Shown here: positions 16,162-26,250 of the stretch, piece after piece
Numbering within the stretch: position 1 is the first letter of the stretch
Layout of the letters: each line of letters starts with the position of its first letter
Assembly (NCBI GenBank): GCA_029237915.1
Contig: JAQWHD010000003.1
Coordinates: forward strand, 1 to 64,000
Direction of reading: 5' to 3'
DNA: 64,000 bases
DNA from: Thalassotalea sp.
GTDB taxonomy: Bacteria > Pseudomonadota > Gammaproteobacteria > Enterobacterales > Alteromonadaceae
Translations under genes and position numbers: made by a program
Notes under the pieces: generated by a model
What the model was told of the DNA's origin: nothing
What the model saw: the letters and a program-made list of their open reading frames with translations, nothing else
Databases searched by the model: none

Positions 16162-17631
16162 ATGAAAGATAAATCTGATATTGGCTTAGTCGGCCTAGCT
16201 GTTATGGGTGAAAACTTAGTTCTAAACATGGAATCTAAAGGTTTTACCGTAACCGCCTTTAACCGCAGTTATGCCAAGGTTGAAAAATTTTTAGAAGGCC
16301 GAGCAGCGGGTAAAAATATCCGTGGTGCCGACAGCATTGAATCGTTAGTTGCCTCATTAGCAACGCCACGAAAAATTATGCTAATGGTTAAAGCAGGTCA
16401 GCCAGTTGATGACTTTATCGAACTACTTATTCCTCATTTAGAGCCTGGTGATATTATTATTGATGGCGGTAATACCCATTTTCCAGATTCAAACCGCCGT
16501 ACCGAATACTTAGAAAGCAAAGGCTTATTATATATTGGTACTGGTGTGTCTGGTGGTGAAGAGGGCGCCTTAAAAGGTCCTTCAATTATGCCTGGCGGAT
16601 CAAAAGCTGCATGGCCAGCGGTTAAAGATATCTTTCAGTCAATTTCTGCGAAAGTCGATAATGAACAAGGTGAAGCGGTAGTACCCTGTTGTGATTGGGT
16701 TGGTGATGCCGGCGCTGGTCACTTTGTAAAAATGGTTCATAACGGAATTGAATATGGCGATATGCAATTAATTTGTGAAGCCTATCAGTTAATGAAGCAT
16801 GTACTTGGATTAAATGCCGATGAAATTCATCAGGTATTCGCCGATTGGAATGAAACTGAACTCGACAGTTATTTAATTGAAATTACTCGCGACATCTTTG
16901 CTTATAAAGATGAAGATGGGGAACCTTTAGTTGAAAAAATTCTCGATACTGCAGGACAAAAAGGCACAGGTAAATGGACTGGCATAACGGCGCTTGATTT
17001 AGGCGTACCATTAACCTTAATTGCTGATTCAGTATTTGCCCGATGTATTTCTGCGCAAAAAGATCAACGTGTTGCCGCCTCTAAGGTTATCTCAGGTCCA
17101 GAAATTACCTTTACTGGTGAAAAAGCAGAGTTCATTGAAAATTTACGTCAAGCATTACTCGCTGCAAAAATGGTTTCATATGCACAGGGTTATGTATTGA
17201 TGCAAGAAGCGGCTAAAGAGTTTAAGTGGGAATTAAACTATGGTGGCATCGCCTTAATGTGGCGTGGTGGCTGTATTATTCGCTCGGCATTTTTAGGTAA
17301 TATTAAAGATGCTTATGATGTAGACCCTGAATTATCTAATCTATTATTTGCCCCATACTTCCAGAATAAAGTGGTTAGTGCCCAACAAGGTTGGCGTAAA
17401 GTGATATGTACTGCTGTAACTAATGGTATTGCAGTGCCTTGTTTAAGTTCAGCGCTTACCTATTTTGATGGCTTTAGAACGGCAAGGCTACCGGCTAATC
17501 TTCTGCAAGCCCAACGAGATTATTTTGGCGCGCATACTTATGAGCGTATCGATAAACCAAGAGGTGAGTTCTTCCATACTAATTGGACCGGACGAGGTGG
17601 CGATACCGCTTCTACAACCTATAACGTTTAA
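16162..17631 (+). CDS. gnd: 6-phosphogluconate dehydrogenase, decarboxylating
   Basis: The 489-residue enzyme converts 6-phosphogluconate to ribulose 5-phosphate, CO2 and NADPH. Motifs seen are GLVGLAVMGENL at the N-terminus (NADP site), GTGVSGGEEGALKGPSIMPG (substrate site), FVKMVHNGIEYGDMQLICEA with the catalytic Lys, ALMWRGGCIIRS, and the C-terminal FHTNWTGRGGDTASTTYNV. The ATG at 16162 was chosen because AAAGGAA precedes it at proper distance and the homologous N-terminus starts there; an upstream in-frame ATG at 16117 adds 15 unlikely residues. No zwf or pgl gene lies beside it. A strong terminator follows. Confidence 0.96.
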   Translation: MKDKSDIGLVGLAVMGENLVLNMESKGFTVTAFNRSYAKVEKFLEGRAAGKNIRGADSIESLVASLATPRKIMLMVKAGQPVDDFIELLIPHLEPGDIIIDGGNTHFPDSNRRTEYLESKGLLYIGTGVSGGEEGALKGPSIMPGGSKAAWPAVKDIFQSISAKVDNEQGEAVVPCCDWVGDAGAGHFVKMVHNGIEYGDMQLICEAYQLMKHVLGLNADEIHQVFADWNETELDSYLIEITRDIFAYKDEDGEPLVEKILDTAGQKGTGKWTGITALDLGVPLTLIADSVFARCISAQKDQRVAASKVISGPEITFTGEKAEFIENLRQALLAAKMVSYAQGYVLMQEAAKEFKWELNYGGIALMWRGGCIIRSAFLGNIKDAYDVDPELSNLLFAPYFQNKVVSAQQGWRKVICTAVTNGIAVPCLSSALTYFDGFRTARLPANLLQAQRDYFGAHTYERIDKPRGEFFHTNWTGRGGDTASTTYNV

Positions 17632-17653
17632 ATTAGACTATTTATAAAGTAAT

Positions 17654-17694
17654 TGCCCCTATAGAAATTTAATATCTATAGGGGCATTTTTTAT
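17654..17694 (+). terminator. Terminator of gnd
   Basis: An 11-bp perfect stem TGCCCCTATAG (17654-17664) and CTATAGGGGCA (17676-17686), with an 11-base loop, is followed by six T bases. Confidence 0.92.
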
Positions 17695-17837
17695 TTTAAA
17701 TTTTTACAGCAATTTATTAAGTAAATGTTTCGTAAAGGGGATATAAACTTCCTTAAAGTTTGTTAATAATAGAAGCTAATATATTTACCTTTTCATTATT
17801 TCAATATCCCCATGAGTTTAAGGATTAAATCAACGCA

Positions 17838-19256
17838 ATGCATCTTCTATTAAGGGTTGTCTGTTTAGTGCTTTTACTGTGTTCTTGCAGTATTCAAACT
17901 AAAAAATTAGATGTCACTCCTGATCTTGAAAGCTCGTTCATTGATGAAGGTCAAGTTGAGCTTGCCGCAAACTGGTGGCAGTCGTTCGATGACGACAAAT
18001 TAAATGAACTTATCGCCATAGGTTTAGAAAGTAATCAATCCTTAGTTTCTAGCTTGGCGAGAGTAAACAGTGCCTCTGCAGGTTTAACGGTAAGTCAGTC
18101 TGATAAATATCCCGATTTAAATTTAACTGCGAGTAGTCGAAATGATTTTGACGACTTTGATCGAGCAGATAGTGCTTCTGTTGGTTTAACGTCTTCTTGG
18201 GAGCTAGATTTATGGGGGCGCATCGCCTCGCTTGAGCAAAGAGCTGTTTGGGATGTTGTCGCTAAGCAAGCACTTTACAAAATAAGAGCAAATGCTGTCG
18301 CTGGATCTATCGCAAAGGCTTGGTTTGGTTGGATAGCTGCATCGGATAAACAGAGATTGTTCGCGGATCAATATAAGCGTACCAATTCAGCTTTAAAAGT
18401 AATAAACCGTCGTTTTGCCCTCGGTAAAAATTCAATTACCGATATTTGGCAACAGCAAAGATTATTAGAGTCTATTGTTGCTCAGCAGGCGGTCAATGAT
18501 GCTCGTTTAGCTATTTTTACTAAACAATTAGCCTTATGGCTTGGCGTTAAATCATCTCAGTTACCGCAATTAACCCAAACATCATTACCAAAAATCCCAC
18601 CCTTACCAAGCATGGGTTTACCTTTAAGTACGTTGCAATATCGCCCTGATATTCAACAAGCCTTTGCCGAGCTACAAGCATCTAACGCAACTATGGCAGC
18701 GGCAGTTACCGACAGATTTCCCCGAATTACCCTAAGGGCTAGTTATTCAACCAATAAAAATAATGTCCAAGACTTGTTTGATGACTGGAGTGGCTCATTA
18801 ATTTCATCACTTGTTTTGCCACTATTTGATGCTGGCGCGAAAAAAGCTGTGGTAAAACAAAAAGAATACGCCCTAGAAGCTAGTTTTGCCGATTATAAGC
18901 AAACCTGGTTAGATGCAATTTATGCGGTTGAGTCATCATTAATTACCGAACAACAATTAGCTAAAGTTGCTACTAATATCGATTTGCAAATGTCATTAGC
19001 TAAAAAAACTGAACGAGTGATCTCGTCAAAGTATTTAAATGGTAAAGCCAGTTATTTAACACTACTTAAAGCGCAAGAGACCAGCCTTAATCTTGAACGC
19101 CAAGTCGTTGATGCACAAAAAGAATTAATAAATAATCGGGTGAGTTTGTATCGTGAATTAAGTCATGGCAACTTTACTCAAGACAGTGCTGTAGAGCAAG
19201 ACAAAGAACAAGAGACAAACTTTTCTGCTAAAACCATAATCGATGAAAATACCTAA
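17838..19256 (+). CDS. Outer-membrane efflux lipoprotein (TolC/NodT family)
   Basis: The 472-residue protein starts with a hydrophobic signal ending LLLCSCS, a likely lipobox. It continues with the OMF pattern ANWWQSFDDDKLNELIAIGLESNQSL and SSWELDLWGRI, and then the second structural repeat, LSTLQYRPDIQQAFAEL. Such proteins form the trimeric outer-membrane channel of RND pumps. Its stop overlaps the adaptor gene start by one base, and the adaptor in turn overlaps the pump gene, so all three parts are co-translated. The C-terminal 25 residues are polar and variable. Confidence 0.92.
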   Translation: MHLLLRVVCLVLLLCSCSIQTKKLDVTPDLESSFIDEGQVELAANWWQSFDDDKLNELIAIGLESNQSLVSSLARVNSASAGLTVSQSDKYPDLNLTASSRNDFDDFDRADSASVGLTSSWELDLWGRIASLEQRAVWDVVAKQALYKIRANAVAGSIAKAWFGWIAASDKQRLFADQYKRTNSALKVINRRFALGKNSITDIWQQQRLLESIVAQQAVNDARLAIFTKQLALWLGVKSSQLPQLTQTSLPKIPPLPSMGLPLSTLQYRPDIQQAFAELQASNATMAAAVTDRFPRITLRASYSTNKNNVQDLFDDWSGSLISSLVLPLFDAGAKKAVVKQKEYALEASFADYKQTWLDAIYAVESSLITEQQLAKVATNIDLQMSLAKKTERVISSKYLNGKASYLTLLKAQETSLNLERQVVDAQKELINNRVSLYRELSHGNFTQDSAVEQDKEQETNFSAKTIIDENT

Positions 19257-20518
19257 TGAATAATTTAACCTCTTTACTGAAAAAATCTATCCCACTAATC
19301 TTAGTTATCATCTCGGTTCCTTTGGCATTTTACCTTTTAGATTCTGGCAAAATGGAAAAGCCAGCATGGAAAAAAGACAATAAAAAAAGGCAGAGAATAG
19401 TAAGAGTTGTTGAATTAACTAAAGGCTCTGTTACTCCCACATGGAACTCTTCCGGTTTAGTTAAAGCCAATGAATCAGTTAACGTATTAGCTGAGGTTTC
19501 AGGCAAAATTGCTCATCTTAACCCTGTTGCTAGACCCGGCGCACTTTTAGATGTTGGTGCGTTATTGGCTAAAGTTGACAACACTGACTATGCATTAGCA
19601 TTGCGCACTCAACAAAGCCAATTGGTACAAGCACAAGCGAGTTTAGAGTTAGAGCGAGGCGATCAAATACTGGCTAAAGAAGAGCTGGCATTATTAGAAG
19701 ATATTGACCAAGCCACCTTAGAAACTACCTTAGTACTGCGCGAGCCACAGTTATTAATGGCGCAAGCAAAAGTAGACATAGCTAAAACTAATGTTGAAAA
19801 AGCCGAAGTTGCATTACAGCGCACCAATATTGTTATGCCTTTTAAAGGCAAAGTAGTGAGTAAGTCTGTCGGACGCGGCAGCCGAGTAGGGCAAAATAGT
19901 AATTTATTTAAAGTTGTTAGCGTTGAGACCTTTTGGGTTGAAGTCAAGATTCCTCGTGCTTTTTTAGGACTATTTGATAGCACTAAAGATGCAATTATAA
20001 CTCAGCCCAAGCTTTGGGGTGAAGGCGTTAGTCGCACCGCTAAGTTCGTATCCATTTTACCTGAGTTAGATGCACGAGACCGACAAGTTAAAGTGTTATT
20101 AGCCATTGATAACCCGCTATCCTTAAACGCAAATAATGAGGTTGATGCCATTAATCCGCCGATATTTATTAATGATTTCTTAAATATTGAATTACAGGGT
20201 AAGGCAATTAATGATGCTTGGGTTATTAAAAGTAACTTGCTGCAAGCTGACAATTCTATCTGGGTAGTGGATACAAATAATACACTACAAAAACGCTCTG
20301 TTGATGTGCTATTTAAAGGGCGTGAATTTATTTACATCAAAGCGGATTTTATCGATGGTGATAGAGGGTTAAGTGAAAAACCTGGTATTGCTAGTGAAGG
20401 CTTGCCCGTTAAACCAATAGATATAAATAAGCCTAGAAAAGTAAAACCATTACCAGCAGATGACAGTGAAGCTATCGATAAGAAACAACAAAAACGCCTT
20501 GAACGAGGTAAGTTGTAA
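19256..20518 (+). CDS. RND efflux periplasmic adaptor (membrane fusion protein)
   Basis: The 420-residue protein has one N-terminal membrane anchor (about residues 12-28). A biotinyl-lipoyl-like half motif VNVLAEVSGKIAHLNPVARPG follows, then an alpha-helical hairpin (about 115-185) and the second lipoyl half TNIVMPFKGKVVSKSVGRGSRV, then beta-barrel domains. It bridges pump and outer-membrane channel. The tail (after about 385) is rich in Lys and Pro and looks disordered. Start and stop overlap both neighbours by one base. The substrate is unknown. Confidence 0.92.
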   Translation: MNNLTSLLKKSIPLILVIISVPLAFYLLDSGKMEKPAWKKDNKKRQRIVRVVELTKGSVTPTWNSSGLVKANESVNVLAEVSGKIAHLNPVARPGALLDVGALLAKVDNTDYALALRTQQSQLVQAQASLELERGDQILAKEELALLEDIDQATLETTLVLREPQLLMAQAKVDIAKTNVEKAEVALQRTNIVMPFKGKVVSKSVGRGSRVGQNSNLFKVVSVETFWVEVKIPRAFLGLFDSTKDAIITQPKLWGEGVSRTAKFVSILPELDARDRQVKVLLAIDNPLSLNANNEVDAINPPIFINDFLNIELQGKAINDAWVIKSNLLQADNSIWVVDTNNTLQKRSVDVLFKGREFIYIKADFIDGDRGLSEKPGIASEGLPVKPIDINKPRKVKPLPADDSEAIDKKQQKRLERGKL

Positions 20519-23500
20519 TGAGCTTTAATCCAATGACATGGATGATCCGTCATGGAATTGCCCCTAATTTATTGATGTTTGCTTTGTTGCTTGGCGGTCT
20601 AGTGATGTCGGTAGTTATTCGCAAAGAATATATGCCGGAAACCACCCTTGATAGTATCTCTGTTACCGTGTCTTATCCTGGAGCTGCGCCAAGTGAAATG
20701 GAAAACTCTATCGCTGTGCCTATTGAAGACTCCCTTGATAGTCTATCGGGTATCAGAAGTGTAAGAACCAGTATCTTTGCGGGCTATGTTCGAATTCGAG
20801 GTGAGCTTGAAGCTGGCGCAGATGCGCAGCAAGTTGCACTAGATGCTCAGCAAGCAGTTAATCGTATTGCTTCATTTCCATCGGGAATGGAAAGACCTAA
20901 AGTTAATTTAAGTAAGCGAATAATTGATGTAATGGAAATTGTTGTTCATGCCGACCTTGATAAATTTAGTGTTAAGCGAGTGGCAGAACAAATACGCGAT
21001 CGGATCTTACAATCACCTTATATTTCTCAGGTTAAACTAAGTGGTATTCCGCGCGAAGAGATCCATGTTGAAATACCGCAAAGTACCCTACAAGCCTATA
21101 ACTTAACGCTAACCCAAGTATCAGCAAAAATTAAACGAGGTGTTATTGAGCAATCCGCCGGGAAAATAAAAGCCGACAATGGCGATATTATATTATCCAT
21201 TGATGAGCGTACCTATTGGGCTGACGAATTAGCGCAAATGCCGTTATTATCATCTGATCAAGGGGACCAACTATTACTCGGTGATATCGCGACAGTAAGT
21301 GAAGGTTTTGCTGATGAACGTTACTTAGTTACTTACAATAAGCAGTTATCGGCACGATTAAATATTTACCGTGTTGGCGATCAAAGCCCTAGTGATATTG
21401 CTGACTCAGTAAAAGGCATGTGGCCAGAGTTAGAAGCTATGCTGCCGCCTAATGCGGGGCTTTCTATTGTCGATGACGACGCCACCAATTATCAAAAACG
21501 CTTAGGATTATTGCTTAATAATGCCTTTATGGGCTTATTACTGGTGCTGATTTTAATGAGTTTGTTTTTAGAATTCAGGTTAGCCTTTTGGGTTGTCGCC
21601 GGTATTCCAAGTGCGTTCTTAGGCGCTATTTTATTAATGCCTAGTTTTGATGTGTCTATCAACATGGTATCTATGTTTGGTTTTATTATTGCGCTCGGTA
21701 TTGTCGTTGATGACGCTATTATTGCGGGTGAAAATATTTATGCCCACATGGAAGATGGCATGTCTTATCCCGAAGCAGCAATTTTGGGGGCAAAAGAAGT
21801 TGCTAAGCCACTAACCTTTGCCATTTTAACCAACATTGTCGCTTTCTTGCCTTTATTACTCTTACCCGGTTTTATGAAGTTACTGTTTGGCGCAATACCT
21901 GTAGTGGTGGTGCTTTGTTTTGTTGTTTCTTGGGTAGAGGCATTATTTATATTACCGTCGCATCTTGCCAATATAAAAGAGAAAAAACCTAATGCAGTAA
22001 CAGCCAAATTTAAAGCGTTACAAAGGTATTGTAATAAAGGCTTACAAAAGCTTATTACTGATTATTACACGCCGTTATTAAAAAGGTGTTTAGCGTGGCC
22101 AAGTTTGACCTTAGCCATAGCTACCATGATTTTTGTGCTGGTAATGGCTTATGCATTTAGCGGAAAAATGGGTTTCGGTTTATATCCAAAAATGGATGGC
22201 CGTTGGGTTAAAGCCAGTTTTGAAATATCAGAAAGTGAACCACTTTCACAGGCAATTATGCTTAGAGATATTTTAGAACGCAGTAGCCAAGAAATGCTCA
22301 AAAAAAATAACGCGGAAGATATTTTGGTTAGCACCCGTAGCTTGATCACCGATACTGGCGTAGAAGTAAGTTTACTGCTGGTTGAAAGTGAAGAGCGTGA
22401 GGTTAGTACTGAAGAAGTTCGTATGTGGTGGCGAGAAAGCTCAAGCGATCTTAATAAAAAAGGCAAATTACGCTTTAGTGGTGCCCGCCGCGGTAGTAGC
22501 GCCGTAGCCGCTACCTCAGTAACTATTGAATTACGTCATAGCGATGCTGATGTGTTACTTGCTGCATCACAAGACGCCGCAGCATTTTTAGAAGGCATTG
22601 ATAATGTTGTTGCCACGGTTAATTCTATGGAAGAGGGTAAGCCGGAGTGGAAATTAAAATTAAATGAAAATGGCCGTTCACTAGGTCTAGATGCTGCAGA
22701 TCTAGCAAGCCAAATGCGAGCTTCTTTATATGGCGCTAAAGCACAAAGACAGCACAGGTTAAGAAATGAAGTTACCACATTGGTGCGCTTGCCTAGAGAA
22801 GAGCGAGAAGTTGCTAATGATATTGAAAGCTTACTTATACAAACTAAAGGTGGTGGTTATGCGCCTTTAGGCAGTGTCGCTACGATTGAAAAAGTATTAG
22901 CTCCTTCACGAATACAAAGACGTAAAGGTCAGCGTATTGAAACTGTCGGTGCGGAAGTACTACCAGAAGAAGCAATTCCTGCAGTTACGCAAGCGGTTAA
23001 AAGTCATTTAGTTACCGAATTAGAAGGCCGTTATCCGGGGTTAACCATTCATTTTGGTGGTAACCAAGAACAAATCGCAGAAAGTGTGTCTAGTTTAGAG
23101 TTAGGCACAGGCTTTGCCCTGGCAGCAATTTATATTTTATTAGCTATTGCATTTAAAAGTTATGGCCAACAATTACTCATTATGGCGGTTATCCCTTTTG
23201 GCGCTGTTGGCGCTATCTTGGGACACATGTTTCTTGGCCTTAGTTTGAGTGTGGTAAGTTTGATGGGCATGTTAGCGCTTGCTGGGGTTGTGGTAAATGA
23301 CAGCTTGATTTTAGTTGAATATGCGAATAAGAAAACCGCACAAGGGCTTAATTCTTTACAAGCTATAACTCTTGCTTGTCAGCGTCGTTTTAGGCCAATT
23401 ATATTAACTACGTTGACTACCTTCGGCGGTTTAGCTCCTATGGTATTTGAAACCTCAAGACAGGCTCAATTTGTTGTACCTATGGCTGTATCGCTCGGTT

Positions 23501-23625
23501 TTGGCATCTTGTTTACTACTTTCGTATGTTTATTAGTCTTGCCATCTCTGTATATTGTTTTTAACAAAGATAAAGTTGCAGATTTAGTCGCGGGTGATAA
23601 CAAAGGCATAAGTTCTATGGTATAA
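20518..23625 (+). CDS. RND-family inner-membrane efflux pump (AcrB-type)
   Basis: The 1035-residue protein has the twelve-helix RND layout with two large periplasmic loops. It has the conserved N-terminal YPGAAPSEMENSIAVPIEDSL pore-domain region, the TM4 proton-relay motif GIVVDDAIIAGENI with paired Asp, and the repeat-half equivalent LAGVVVNDSLILVEYAN. It exports compounds using the proton gradient together with the two genes upstream. The family (HAE-1/MexF-like) is clear; whether it exports drugs, bile-salt-like detergents or metabolites is not. A terminator hairpin follows at 23650. Confidence 0.93.
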   Translation: MSFNPMTWMIRHGIAPNLLMFALLLGGLVMSVVIRKEYMPETTLDSISVTVSYPGAAPSEMENSIAVPIEDSLDSLSGIRSVRTSIFAGYVRIRGELEAGADAQQVALDAQQAVNRIASFPSGMERPKVNLSKRIIDVMEIVVHADLDKFSVKRVAEQIRDRILQSPYISQVKLSGIPREEIHVEIPQSTLQAYNLTLTQVSAKIKRGVIEQSAGKIKADNGDIILSIDERTYWADELAQMPLLSSDQGDQLLLGDIATVSEGFADERYLVTYNKQLSARLNIYRVGDQSPSDIADSVKGMWPELEAMLPPNAGLSIVDDDATNYQKRLGLLLNNAFMGLLLVLILMSLFLEFRLAFWVVAGIPSAFLGAILLMPSFDVSINMVSMFGFIIALGIVVDDAIIAGENIYAHMEDGMSYPEAAILGAKEVAKPLTFAILTNIVAFLPLLLLPGFMKLLFGAIPVVVVLCFVVSWVEALFILPSHLANIKEKKPNAVTAKFKALQRYCNKGLQKLITDYYTPLLKRCLAWPSLTLAIATMIFVLVMAYAFSGKMGFGLYPKMDGRWVKASFEISESEPLSQAIMLRDILERSSQEMLKKNNAEDILVSTRSLITDTGVEVSLLLVESEEREVSTEEVRMWWRESSSDLNKKGKLRFSGARRGSSAVAATSVTIELRHSDADVLLAASQDAAAFLEGIDNVVATVNSMEEGKPEWKLKLNENGRSLGLDAADLASQMRASLYGAKAQRQHRLRNEVTTLVRLPREEREVANDIESLLIQTKGGGYAPLGSVATIEKVLAPSRIQRRKGQRIETVGAEVLPEEAIPAVTQAVKSHLVTELEGRYPGLTIHFGGNQEQIAESVSSLELGTGFALAAIYILLAIAFKSYGQQLLIMAVIPFGAVGAILGHMFLGLSLSVVSLMGMLALAGVVVNDSLILVEYANKKTAQGLNSLQAITLACQRRFRPIILTTLTTFGGLAPMVFETSRQAQFVVPMAVSLGFGILFTTFVCLLVLPSLYIVFNKDKVADLVAGDNKGISSMV

Positions 23626-23649
23626 ATAGCTATTGCTTAGTAGCCTCAT

Positions 23650-23675
23650 AATGCCAATTAGATTGGCATTTTATA
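23650..23675 (+). terminator. Terminator of the first RND operon, just before hrpB
   Basis: A 9-bp perfect stem AATGCCAAT/ATTGGCATT with loop TAG is followed by a weak T-rich tail. It ends two bases before the hrpB start codon, so hrpB must have its promoter upstream of or within this short gap, or be reached by readthrough. Confidence 0.75.
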
Positions 23676-23676
23676 T

Positions 23677-26250
23677 ATGACCATAGAACAAACTAATACT
23701 CTTCCTATCGATACCATTAAGCAGCCATTATTGGCTGCTGTGCAGAGTAATATACCTGCAGTTATTTTGTCAGCACCACCAGGTGCTGGTAAATCAACCT
23801 CTTTACCGCTATGGCTATTAAAGCTAGAACGATATAGCAAACAAAAAATCATCATGTTACAACCACGCCGAATTGCTGCTAAATCGGTGGCAACTCGTCT
23901 TGCTAGTCAGCTTGGTGAGAAAGTTGGTGAAACAGTTGGTTATCGTATGCGCAACGACACTAAGGTCTCATCTAGCACCCGTTTAGAAGTGGTTACTGAA
24001 GGTATATTAACCCGCCTTATTCAAAATGATAATGAGCTAAATGGTGTAGGTTTAATAATCTTTGATGAATTTCATGAGCGCTCTATTCATGCCGATTTAG
24101 CTTTTGCTTTATCACTCGATATCCAGCAAGGCCTGCGCGATGACTTACAACTGTTATTAATGTCAGCCACCTTAGATAATGACTATCTTGCTAAGTTTTT
24201 ACCTGATGCTGTTACTCTTGGTTGTGAAGGTAGAACTTTCCCGATAGAGATCTCCTACAGTGCGCCAAATATTGAACGTAACTGGCGCAATAATGCCATT
24301 ACTGTGATCCGTCAAAATGCTTTAAGTGAGACTGGTTCAATATTGGTGTTTTTACCGGGCACTGCTGATATTCGTTTTGTTTATAATGCCTTGCTTGATC
24401 AATTGCCAAGTAATGTCGACTTGTTTGCCTTGTATGGTGATTTAGATATTAAGCAGCAACAACAAGCCATAGCTCCCTCGCTTAGTGGTCGCAGAAAAGT
24501 TGTGCTAGCAACTAATATTGCTGAAACATCACTTACTATCGATGGCATATCTATGGTGATTGATAGCGGTTATGAAAAAGTTGCCCGTTTTAATCAAGAC
24601 AGTTTAATTAATGAATTAAGCCAGCAAAAGATATCTAAAGCATCTGCTACTCAAAGAGCAGGCCGTGCGGGTCGAGTGCAAGCCGGAAAATGTATTCGTT
24701 TATATGGCAATGATGACTTCCAACGTCGAAGTGAGCACAGCGTTAGTGAAATAAACCAAGCTGACTTGCTACCTATGACTATAGATGTAGCTAATTGGGG
24801 AGTGAGTAAGTTTTCGCAATTAGATTTTCTAGAATTTCCGACTAAATCCAGCGAGCAGCATAACTGGCAAACCCTGCAAGCCTTGGACGTGGTAAATAAA
24901 GATAACCGTTTAACTAAGCATGGTAGCTTGGTTGCTAATTTTCCTTGTCATCCAAGATTTGCTCACATGCTGATTAAGGCACTGGACCTTGTCGAACAAA
25001 AACATCAACCAATACATTGTTTGTCGCTAGCTTGTTTAATGGCTGCGCTGTTAGAAGAGCGAGATATATTTAATCGTGAACAGTCGGCTGATAATTGCGA
25101 TATAAGAAGTCGCCTGTACCAAATTGCACATAGTAAAAACAAAGCCAGAGGTATAGAGTCGCGTATTATTTTACAAGCAACTAATCTATCTAAAAAATTG
25201 AGCACCATTAGCCGTAATTCAAGCTTACCTAAATTTAAACTCAGCTTGAATGATAATGACTGGCCGATAAATTGTTGTGGCTTATTACTCGCATTTGCAT
25301 ACCCGGAACGAATTGCCCTAGCCCGCGATAAAGTTGGTAGCTATTTATGTACTAATGGTAAAGGAGCTGAACTATCTGAAAACGATAAGTTAAACGGCGA
25401 AACTTATTTAGTATGTGCTCAGTTGCACAGTTACCAGAAAAAACTCAATATCACTTTAGCCACGCCTGTTGATGAAGCGGATATCTTTGAGCATTTTTCA
25501 CAGCATATTCAAACTAGTGATATTCTTAAGTACGATGAAAAACAGCAAAAAATAAGCAGTGAAAAACAAACTCGATTGTTTAGCTTAGTACTCAAAAGAG
25601 AAGTTAGTAATGCGCAGATTAATAGCGAAACGCTTAGCCAATTATGGTGCGATTTTATTCGCCAAAAAGGCTTAGCTATTTTAAAGTTTGATGAGGCTAC
25701 CGATAATTTTATTAACCGAGTTCGTTGGCTAAACCAATACTTCCCTGATTTAAACCTACCTGACTTTTCAGAAACAGGCTTACTTACACAACTTGAAAAT
25801 TGGCTTGCTCCTTATGTAATATCAATTAAAAAGTTAGCGGCACTACAAAAGCTTAACTTTACTGAAATTATCAATAATGCCTTAGATTTTGAGCAGCAAA
25901 AACTGGTAAAATCTTGGGCACCAAAAACTTATACAAGTACTCTTGGCCGAGAATTTGTATATCAATATAGTGAACAACCTCAACCTAAGTTGGCTTTACC
26001 TATGCAACAAGTGTATGGTTTAAGTGGTTCTCCCTATGTTGCCAATGGGCAAGTTGCGGTACTATTAGAATTACTTTCTCCTGCTAAAAGACCCATTCAA
26101 GTTACCCAAGACTTGGCCCGGTTTTGGCAAGGCAGTTATAAAGATGTGCAAAAGGATATGAAGGCCAATTATCCGAGACACTTTTGGCCAGATGATCCGG
26201 CGAACGCCAAACCGACTAATAAAACAAAAAAATATATGAATAATGACTAA
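23677..26250 (+). CDS. hrpB: ATP-dependent helicase HrpB
   Basis: The 857-residue DEAH-family helicase has Walker A APPGAGKSTSLPL (residues ~32-44), MLQPRRIAAKSVATRLA, the DEFHERSIH box, LLLMSATLDN, LATNIAETSLTIDGI and QRAGRAGRVQAGKCIRLY. The HrpB-type C-terminal domain follows, ending with YPRHFWPDDPANAKPT. Length is normal for HrpB (about 810-860). Its cellular RNA substrate is not established. It overlaps the start of mrcB by 8 bases, a pairing common in gammaproteobacteria. The start ATG lies directly after the RND operon terminator and has no strong ribosome site. Confidence 0.95.
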   Translation: MTIEQTNTLPIDTIKQPLLAAVQSNIPAVILSAPPGAGKSTSLPLWLLKLERYSKQKIIMLQPRRIAAKSVATRLASQLGEKVGETVGYRMRNDTKVSSSTRLEVVTEGILTRLIQNDNELNGVGLIIFDEFHERSIHADLAFALSLDIQQGLRDDLQLLLMSATLDNDYLAKFLPDAVTLGCEGRTFPIEISYSAPNIERNWRNNAITVIRQNALSETGSILVFLPGTADIRFVYNALLDQLPSNVDLFALYGDLDIKQQQQAIAPSLSGRRKVVLATNIAETSLTIDGISMVIDSGYEKVARFNQDSLINELSQQKISKASATQRAGRAGRVQAGKCIRLYGNDDFQRRSEHSVSEINQADLLPMTIDVANWGVSKFSQLDFLEFPTKSSEQHNWQTLQALDVVNKDNRLTKHGSLVANFPCHPRFAHMLIKALDLVEQKHQPIHCLSLACLMAALLEERDIFNREQSADNCDIRSRLYQIAHSKNKARGIESRIILQATNLSKKLSTISRNSSLPKFKLSLNDNDWPINCCGLLLAFAYPERIALARDKVGSYLCTNGKGAELSENDKLNGETYLVCAQLHSYQKKLNITLATPVDEADIFEHFSQHIQTSDILKYDEKQQKISSEKQTRLFSLVLKREVSNAQINSETLSQLWCDFIRQKGLAILKFDEATDNFINRVRWLNQYFPDLNLPDFSETGLLTQLENWLAPYVISIKKLAALQKLNFTEIINNALDFEQQKLVKSWAPKTYTSTLGREFVYQYSEQPQPKLALPMQQVYGLSGSPYVANGQVAVLLELLSPAKRPIQVTQDLARFWQGSYKDVQKDMKANYPRHFWPDDPANAKPTNKTKKYMNND